Source: Desertivirga xinjiangensis (GTDB lineage Bacteria > Bacteroidota > Bacteroidia > Sphingobacteriales > Sphingobacteriaceae). Taken from it: DNA of 64,000 nt. The stretch is from the NCBI RefSeq assembly GCF_024436435.1, contig NZ_JAFMZP010000007.1, positions 62,001-126,000 of the forward strand. Reading direction: 5' to 3'. The notes under the pieces are model-generated. The model was given only the letters and a program-made list of their open reading frames with translations. It did not search any database and was not told where the DNA came from. Shown here one piece after another: positions 59,572-64,000 of the stretch (positions are counted from its first letter, which is position 1; every line of letters begins with the position of its first letter). The translations under genes were made by a program, and so were the position numbers.

Positions 59572-60231
59572 ATGAACTTATCTGGTCAGGTTAAATTTTT
59601 AGTTCGGAAAGACATAGTTTTAGAATGGCGGTCCAAATATGCCTTTAACGGGATTTTGCTGTATGTCGTTTCCACCATATTTGTCTGTTACCTCTCGTTT
59701 AAGCGGGTTGATCCCATAACCTGGAACGCTTTATTCTGGATCATCATGTTATTCGCCTCTGTAAATGCAATTGCAAAAAGCTTTATGCAGGAAAGTAAGG
59801 GCAGGCAATTATATTATTACAGTTTAACCAGCGCCCGGGCGATAATCTTATCAAAAATCATTTATAACGTATTGCTAATGTTACTGCTGTCTGCAATTGC
59901 AATATTTTTTTATGCATTGGTCTTTAAGAATCAGATAGGGGATGTGTGGTTTTACCTGCTGGCGGTTTTCATTGGCAGCTTAAGCTTCGCCTCGGTATTC
60001 ACCATGATTTCGGGTATTGCTTCTAAAGCAAGTAATAGCGGAGCCCTAATGGCTGTTCTAAGTTTTCCGGTTATTATTCCATTGCTGATAGTTCTTATCA
60101 AGTTTTCAAAAAATGCAATGGACGGGTTGGATCGGTCGGTAAGCTATAATGAAATAGGTGTGCTGTTAGCAATTAACATCATAGTGATTACTGTATCCCT
60201 TTTATTATTTCCTTTCCTTTGGCGTGACTAA
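59572..60231 (+). CDS. ccmB: Heme exporter protein CcmB
   Basis: A 219-residue membrane protein with six hydrophobic helices and the CcmB start: KFLVRKDIVLEWRSKYAFNG, a segment ILLYVVSTIFVCYLSF, LFWIIMLFASVNAIAKSFMQ, then ESKGRQLYYYSLTSARAIIL, GSLSFASVFTMISGIASKAS, and SFPVIIPLLIVLIKFSKNAM. CcmB is the membrane part of the CcmAB ABC exporter in system I cytochrome c maturation. The other ccm genes are not next to it in this window, since the gene downstream points the other way. The ATG at 59572 fits both the promoter box and the family's usual start. Confidence 0.92.
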   Translation: MNLSGQVKFLVRKDIVLEWRSKYAFNGILLYVVSTIFVCYLSFKRVDPITWNALFWIIMLFASVNAIAKSFMQESKGRQLYYYSLTSARAIILSKIIYNVLLMLLLSAIAIFFYALVFKNQIGDVWFYLLAVFIGSLSFASVFTMISGIASKASNSGALMAVLSFPVIIPLLIVLIKFSKNAMDGLDRSVSYNEIGVLLAINIIVITVSLLLFPFLWRD

Positions 60232-60247
60232 ACTATCACGTGCCGGG

Positions 60248-60364
60248 TTAGTAATAAAACGAATATAAAATGGTCAGGCACAATCCAACGAGTAAGAGTA
60301 CCAGAAAAGAGTCTCGTATTCCTTTAAGAAAGTGATCCAATTCAGAGCTATCTTGATTTTTCAT
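60248..60364 (-). CDS. 38-residue single-helix membrane peptide
   Basis: From the ATG at 60364: MKNQDSSELDHFLKGIRDSF followed by the helix LVLLLVGLCLTILYSFYY. The soluble acidic/amphipathic start plus one C-terminal helix is protein-like. The same frame is open upstream to an ATG at 60448, but those 28 residues look non-coding. Function unknown. Confidence 0.4.
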   Translation of the reverse strand: MKNQDSSELDHFLKGIRDSFLVLLLVGLCLTILYSFYY

Positions 60365-60567
60365 GTTATTTATATACAGGAAACAATCAATGAGCGTTTT
60401 GGTTTTTCCATGCGCCGCCGCAAAGCGTGCTCTCTTTTCTGTACGCATTTGTAGATTATCGCGCTAAAATCTCGCGTAAAACGTCGCTTTCCTTCGCTTT
60501 TCCAGCAAAAAAACGGCTGGTTTAGTTTTTGATGTTTATCTGATACACTTAGATTAAACCAACATTT

Positions 60568-62217
60568 ATGAGATTGAAACGATATGCTTTTTTAAATTTA
60601 AACTCCACACTATTTCTTATTGTCATTATCGGGCTATTTAGCGCCGGTTGCGGAAAAACAAAACTTGGCGCACAGCCTCTGCTCGATAGTGTTTACATCA
60701 CCAGTTACATGAATGCTGAACCCCGGTTCAAAGATGAACTGATCTGGGCTAAGAACTTCTATAGGGAACGTGGATTTAAGCTGGGGTGGTTTAAAGACCA
60801 TGAAATAGTTCCACAAGCGGAGAAAATGTTAGGAATAATTAATAAAGCCTATGAGGAAGGACTTGATCCAAAAGATTATGAGGTCATAAACTTTGAAAAA
60901 AAATTTGCTGCGCTAAAAGATGCCAGAAAAGATACTACGAAATTTAAGGAACTGGAGAAGGAAATTGATCTCGCCTTGTCGGCTACCTATTTTAATTGGG
61001 CATCTGATTATTACAGGGGCCTGGTAGTTCCTCGCGAGAATAAAGCCGTAGAATGGGATGTTAAACGAAATAAGATTAAGCTGCATAAAGCACTGATGAC
61101 AATTTTAGGAGAGAGAGAAAGCAAGTACCCATATGCTGAGTTCAAGCCCCTGCATCCCCAGTATTCCAATCTTAAAAAAGCACTTGCCCGTTATCGTGAT
61201 ATTCAAAAGAACGGAGGCTGGCCTCAAATACCTGCTGGTACAAAGTTACAACAGGGAAAAAGCTCCCCGGTAGTGCCACTTTTGCGTAAGCGGCTGGCAG
61301 ATTATATGGATTCTGCTGCGGTTGATACAACAAGCGATATATTTGATGCCTCGCTTCAAAACGCACTTAAAGCTTTCCAGGAGGCAAATGGATTGAAAGC
61401 TGATGGGGGAGTAGGCCCGAATACTATCTCTAAACTGAATATTCCGGTCGAAAACCAGATCCGGCAGATCATCATAAACATGGAAAGATGGCGCTGGATC
61501 CCTAAAAGTTTTGAACCTGATTACTTACTGGTGAACATTCCAGAGTATAAACTTCGTGTGTTTGAAAAATCGAAAGAAGTAATGACTATGAAGGTTATTG
61601 TTGGAAAGGAGATGCATTCAACGCCCATCTTTAGCGATAAAATGGAATATATTGTACTTTCTCCATACTGGAATATTCCACCAAATATATTGAAGAATGA
61701 AATAGCACCGCAGGTTATGTCGAATCCTGGCTTTCTGGATGCATTAGATATGGAGGTGATCACCACCAAAGGAAGCCAGGTTGATCCATCAAGCGTGGAT
61801 TGGTCGGCTGCTGGCAATAAGGGTTTTCCCTATATCGTCCGAAGGAGACCTGGACCAAAAAACGATCTCGGGGATGTGAAATTCATCTTCCCGAATACGG
61901 ATAATATCTATCTGCACGATACCCCGAACGACGAGCTTTTCAGTCAGGCAAAGCGAGGCTTCAGCCATGGCTGTGTCCGGGTGGAGCGGCCTATCGATCT
62001 TGCCGAATATTTGCTGAGAAATACGGGATGGAGCCGTTCAAGGATTGAGAGCCAGATTAGTACCCGGAAAGAAAAGTTCGTTCCCTTAAAGGCGAAACTT
62101 CCTGTATATCTTGTCTATTTCACTGTCTCGGCAGATGAGAATGGCAAAGCAAGCTTCTTCGAAGATATCTATGACCACGACAGACAGCTTGCATCCATGT
62201 ATTTTAGTAAGTTGTAG
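60568..62217 (+). CDS. L,D-transpeptidase (YcbB/LdtD-type), lipoprotein
   Basis: This 549-residue cell-wall enzyme starts with a signal and lipobox GLFSAGC (Cys about 28). The scaffold domain is followed by a peptidoglycan-binding domain around residues 225-300 (PVVPLLRKRLADY..DASLQNALKAFQEANGLKAD, GGVGPNTISKLNI). The YkuD catalytic domain runs from about 315: INMERWRWIPKSFEPDYLLV, NIPEYKLRVFEKSKEVMTMK, VIVGKEMHSTPIFSDKMEYI, and SHGCVRVERP with catalytic Cys near 470. It makes 3-3 cross-links in peptidoglycan in the periplasm. FRG and PAP2 genes follow with a 7-base gap and a 4-base overlap, suggesting an operon. Confidence 0.93.
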   Translation: MRLKRYAFLNLNSTLFLIVIIGLFSAGCGKTKLGAQPLLDSVYITSYMNAEPRFKDELIWAKNFYRERGFKLGWFKDHEIVPQAEKMLGIINKAYEEGLDPKDYEVINFEKKFAALKDARKDTTKFKELEKEIDLALSATYFNWASDYYRGLVVPRENKAVEWDVKRNKIKLHKALMTILGERESKYPYAEFKPLHPQYSNLKKALARYRDIQKNGGWPQIPAGTKLQQGKSSPVVPLLRKRLADYMDSAAVDTTSDIFDASLQNALKAFQEANGLKADGGVGPNTISKLNIPVENQIRQIIINMERWRWIPKSFEPDYLLVNIPEYKLRVFEKSKEVMTMKVIVGKEMHSTPIFSDKMEYIVLSPYWNIPPNILKNEIAPQVMSNPGFLDALDMEVITTKGSQVDPSSVDWSAAGNKGFPYIVRRRPGPKNDLGDVKFIFPNTDNIYLHDTPNDELFSQAKRGFSHGCVRVERPIDLAEYLLRNTGWSRSRIESQISTRKEKFVPLKAKLPVYLVYFTVSADENGKASFFEDIYDHDRQLASMYFSKL

Positions 62218-62224
62218 AAAAGAA

Positions 62225-62956
62225 ATGATTGGAGAAGAAGAGATAGTTAGTGTTGCTGAATATCTGAAAGTGATTAAGGAGTATAAAGAGCAAACCAATC
62301 ACAAAGGTAATCAGGAAGGCTTTGTATTCAGGGGACAAGCAGGTGACCATCCCCTTATCCCTAAAATCGGCCGCCTTAAACCGAAGGGAGATCTGTTAAG
62401 TACTGAACATCTTCTTCTCCAGGAATTCAAAAGAACAAATCCCTTGTTAATAGAGGCGAGGAGACCTTACGACGACTGGGACTATTTGACACTTGGACAG
62501 CATTTTGGCTTGCCGACGCGGCTGCTCGACTGGTCGAATAATGCCCTGACCGCTTTATGGTTTGCCACAGACACCAGTAAACAAAGAAATGATTCTGACT
62601 ACGCTGTGGTTTGGGTGCTGATTGCTGATAAAGATGATTATGAACTGAACATCGGCGGGTACCATCCTTTTGAAATTAAAGAAACAAAAATATTCCAGCC
62701 GCGGATCATAAAACAGCGGATCAATAACCAGTCGGGTGTGTTTTCCATACAAACAAGCGCAGAGGTTGAATGTAAAACAGAGCTTGATAAAACCGATTCA
62801 TTTTCACAAAAAGTATTGAAAATCAAGCTGAAGCAGCAGGTTTTTCCTGGAATCAGAGACGATTTGAACACTTTGGGCGTGAATGCATTCACCATTTTTC
62901 CCGAGCTTGAAGGTTTATGCAACTACCTGCAATGGAGATATTTTGTTGACGAATGA
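62225..62956 (+). CDS. FRG-domain protein
   Basis: A 243-residue soluble protein of the FRG family: GFVFRGQAGDHPLIPKIGR (the F-R-G signature, about 34-52), EHLLLQEFKRTNPLLIEARR, and DYLTLGQHFGLPTRLLDWSN followed by NALTALWFATD. A beta-rich end follows (YAVVWVLIADKDD..IFQPRIIKQRINNQSGVFSI). The family is widely spread and of unknown biochemical activity; it occurs alone or within larger proteins, in some cases near phage-related genes. I start at ATG 62225 because the gene before it ends at 62217; the longer open frame would overlap its coding sequence. It overlaps the PAP2 gene by ATGA. Confidence 0.88.
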   Translation: MIGEEEIVSVAEYLKVIKEYKEQTNHKGNQEGFVFRGQAGDHPLIPKIGRLKPKGDLLSTEHLLLQEFKRTNPLLIEARRPYDDWDYLTLGQHFGLPTRLLDWSNNALTALWFATDTSKQRNDSDYAVVWVLIADKDDYELNIGGYHPFEIKETKIFQPRIIKQRINNQSGVFSIQTSAEVECKTELDKTDSFSQKVLKIKLKQQVFPGIRDDLNTLGVNAFTIFPELEGLCNYLQWRYFVDE

Positions 62957-63675
62957 TTGGATTAAAAAAAATATATCGTCGTACGCTTGCCGGCGTTATG
63001 CTTTTCACCACAGAAGCGGCCCTGGCAATACTATTATTCGGAGCAGCATTATTTGTGTTTTTGGCATTGGCCAAGTATGTGTTTCTTGATAACAAAGTCG
63101 ATTTCGACACAGCTGCATTTTTATTTATTCAGCAATATATCAGTGAGAGTACAACCCGCATAATGCAATTTTTCACGGTGTTCGGAAATTACCAGGTGCT
63201 GGTAACCGCAAATTTGCTTTTGATCTGCTATTTCCTGTTCGTGAGAAAACATAAATGGTATTCCATAAAGATACCCGCCATAGCGCTAAGCAGTGTGATT
63301 GTGATGTCTCTTTTAAAACTATTTTTTAACAGGTCGCGTCCCTTAAGTCCTTTGCTTGAAGCAGCCCGCGGTTTAAGTTTTCCAAGCGGACACGCAATGA
63401 GCAGCGTTACTTTCTTCGGACTGCTGATCTATTATGTATACCGCAATCAAAAGAATCCTGTATGGAAGTTTTTGCTTATTCTGACTTTGGTATTTCTGAT
63501 AAGTATCATTGGGTTCAGCCGGGTATATCTCAGAGTGCACTATGCAAGTGACGTGCTTGCCGGCTTTTGTGCTGGCATCATTTGGTTGATGATCGCTATT
63601 CGAGTTCTGAGAAAAATTGAAATGTATAGTAAGAGAAAACTTAACAAAGTGGTAGAACAAAGCCAAATCATCTGA
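62953..63675 (+). CDS. PAP2-family membrane phosphatase
   Basis: A 240-residue membrane protein with about six helices and the three-part PAP2 signature: KLFFNRSRP (about 117-125), SFPSGHAMSS (about 140-149), and SRVYLRVHYASDVLAG (about 186-201). It dephosphorylates a lipid or isoprenoid substrate such as undecaprenyl pyrophosphate or phosphatidic acid. The overlap with the FRG gene and the L,D-transpeptidase upstream point to a cell-envelope unit; recycling of the undecaprenyl carrier is a sensible guess. Confidence 0.92.
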   Translation: MIGLKKIYRRTLAGVMLFTTEAALAILLFGAALFVFLALAKYVFLDNKVDFDTAAFLFIQQYISESTTRIMQFFTVFGNYQVLVTANLLLICYFLFVRKHKWYSIKIPAIALSSVIVMSLLKLFFNRSRPLSPLLEAARGLSFPSGHAMSSVTFFGLLIYYVYRNQKNPVWKFLLILTLVFLISIIGFSRVYLRVHYASDVLAGFCAGIIWLMIAIRVLRKIEMYSKRKLNKVVEQSQII

Positions 63676-63712
63676 GTTAATATTAAAGTTTTAATAAAAC
63701 ACAACCTGGAAT

Positions 63713-63868
63713 ATGTTAAACGAAATTGAAAAAAACGCAATGAGCTCACCGGATAAGGAACGCGAGGATCATGAAGTTCGCGAAGGGATAGAAACTGTAG
63801 TGCCTGATACAGAGAATCCTGAGCCAGGACCAGACGAAGAAGACGAACAAAATAAGGAAGAAGAATAA
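63713..63868 (+). CDS. 51-residue acidic, disordered small protein
   Basis: Starting MLNEIEKNAMSSPDKEREDH, then EVREGIETVVPDTENPEPGP and DEEDEQNKEEE. It has no membrane segment; composition is strongly acidic in the second half. The ATG follows the PAP2 gene by 37 bases with an A/T-rich leader. Frame use is protein-like (few rare codons, clear charge pattern), but I know no homologue. It may be a conserved small protein of the lineage. Confidence 0.5.
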   Translation: MLNEIEKNAMSSPDKEREDHEVREGIETVVPDTENPEPGPDEEDEQNKEEE

Positions 63869-63885
63869 TAACCAGCGGGTCTCTT

Positions 63886-63948
63886 TTAACCACAGTGGAC
63901 ACAGAATATATAAAGTTCTGTGCCCATCTCTGTTTTCTCTGTGGTGAA
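63886..63948. repeat. CTCTGTG-type dispersed repeat, copy 2 (inverted-repeat form)
   Basis: TTAACCACAGTGGACACAGA at the left faces TCTGTTTTCTCTGTGGTGAA at the right. The right arm matches 25310-25331 closely. It lies between two genes' ends and could fold to a long hairpin. Confidence 0.5.
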
Positions 63949-63953
63949 TCGAT

Positions 63954-64000
63954 TTATTTCAGCACCGCTTCTGTTGCGCCGTAGCCAAATTTCTCTTTAT
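63954..64000 (-). CDS. 3' end of an unidentified gene (cut by window edge)
   Basis: The last 14 codons read KEKFGYGATEAVLK before a TAA on the minus strand. The sequence looks like a natural protein end but is too short to name. Confidence 0.4.
   Translation of the reverse strand, partial: KEKFGYGATEAVLK

Overview
The window looks like a chromosome segment of a Bacteroidota bacterium, most likely a Sphingobacteriaceae member (Pedobacter-like). The evidence is a gldC gliding gene, a giant secreted protein ending in a type IX secretion (T9SS) type B/CHU_C sorting domain, Bacteroidota-type -7 promoter boxes (TAnnTTTG) close to several start codons, almost no Shine-Dalgarno sites, and RHS proteins of the Bacteroidota type. 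I saw no rRNA, tRNA or CRISPR array.

Layout. 1-3 kb: a FUSC-type membrane protein cut by the left edge, a long gene-free stretch ending in a strong terminator, a VOC-fold protein and an unrecognised 320-residue protein. 3.5-23.8 kb is an accessory island. It holds four RHS C-terminal 'tip' cassettes, each with a candidate immunity gene: 3.5-5.1, 6.55-7.2, 12.97-14.57 and 14.57-15.7 kb. Three of the units end in near-identical TGGTTCT..GAGCCA terminators. In the middle sits a mobile module: an XRE repressor divergent from a CHC2/Toprim/AAA primase-helicase with an in-frame stop, then two tandem tyrosine recombinases and a GC-rich, strongly palindromic non-coding tail. Next comes a large RHS-like/YD-repeat gene cut in two by an IS66-family insertion with a clear 8-bp target duplication. 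The island ends in decayed cargo, including an IS1182-type transposase remnant. Several island genes are broken by indels in G6 or A6 tracts or by in-frame stops, while the 21.5-kb gene to the right is fully open, so the damage looks biological rather than a general sequencing problem.

23.8-26.1 kb: PIN-PhoH ATPase and an SDR oxidoreductase. 26.3-47.9 kb: one gene for a secreted protein of about 7183 residues built of about 53 Calx-beta domains. Its middle third is a higher-order repeat of about 1.4 kb made of four-domain blocks of two kinds. 47.9-49.4 kb (minus): a response regulator overlapping a sugar transferase that carries a degenerate receiver-like N-terminus.

49.8-64 kb is ordinary core genome: beta-barrel protein, citrate synthase, GT2 glycosyltransferase, NTF2-like secreted protein, 2-hydroxyacid dehydrogenase, acyl-CoA thioesterase, dihydroorotase, DEAD-box helicase, a small membrane protein/gldC/membrane protein cluster, O6-methylguanine methyltransferase, CcmB, a lipoprotein L,D-transpeptidase followed by FRG-domain and PAP2 genes, a 51-residue acidic protein, and the 3' end of an unidentified gene.

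How the parts fit together (inference): the island is an interbacterial-competition locus in which toxin tips are exchanged at the conserved end of the RHS core, and it has collected mobile elements and decay. The giant Calx-beta protein would be a calcium-binding surface adhesin exported by the T9SS.
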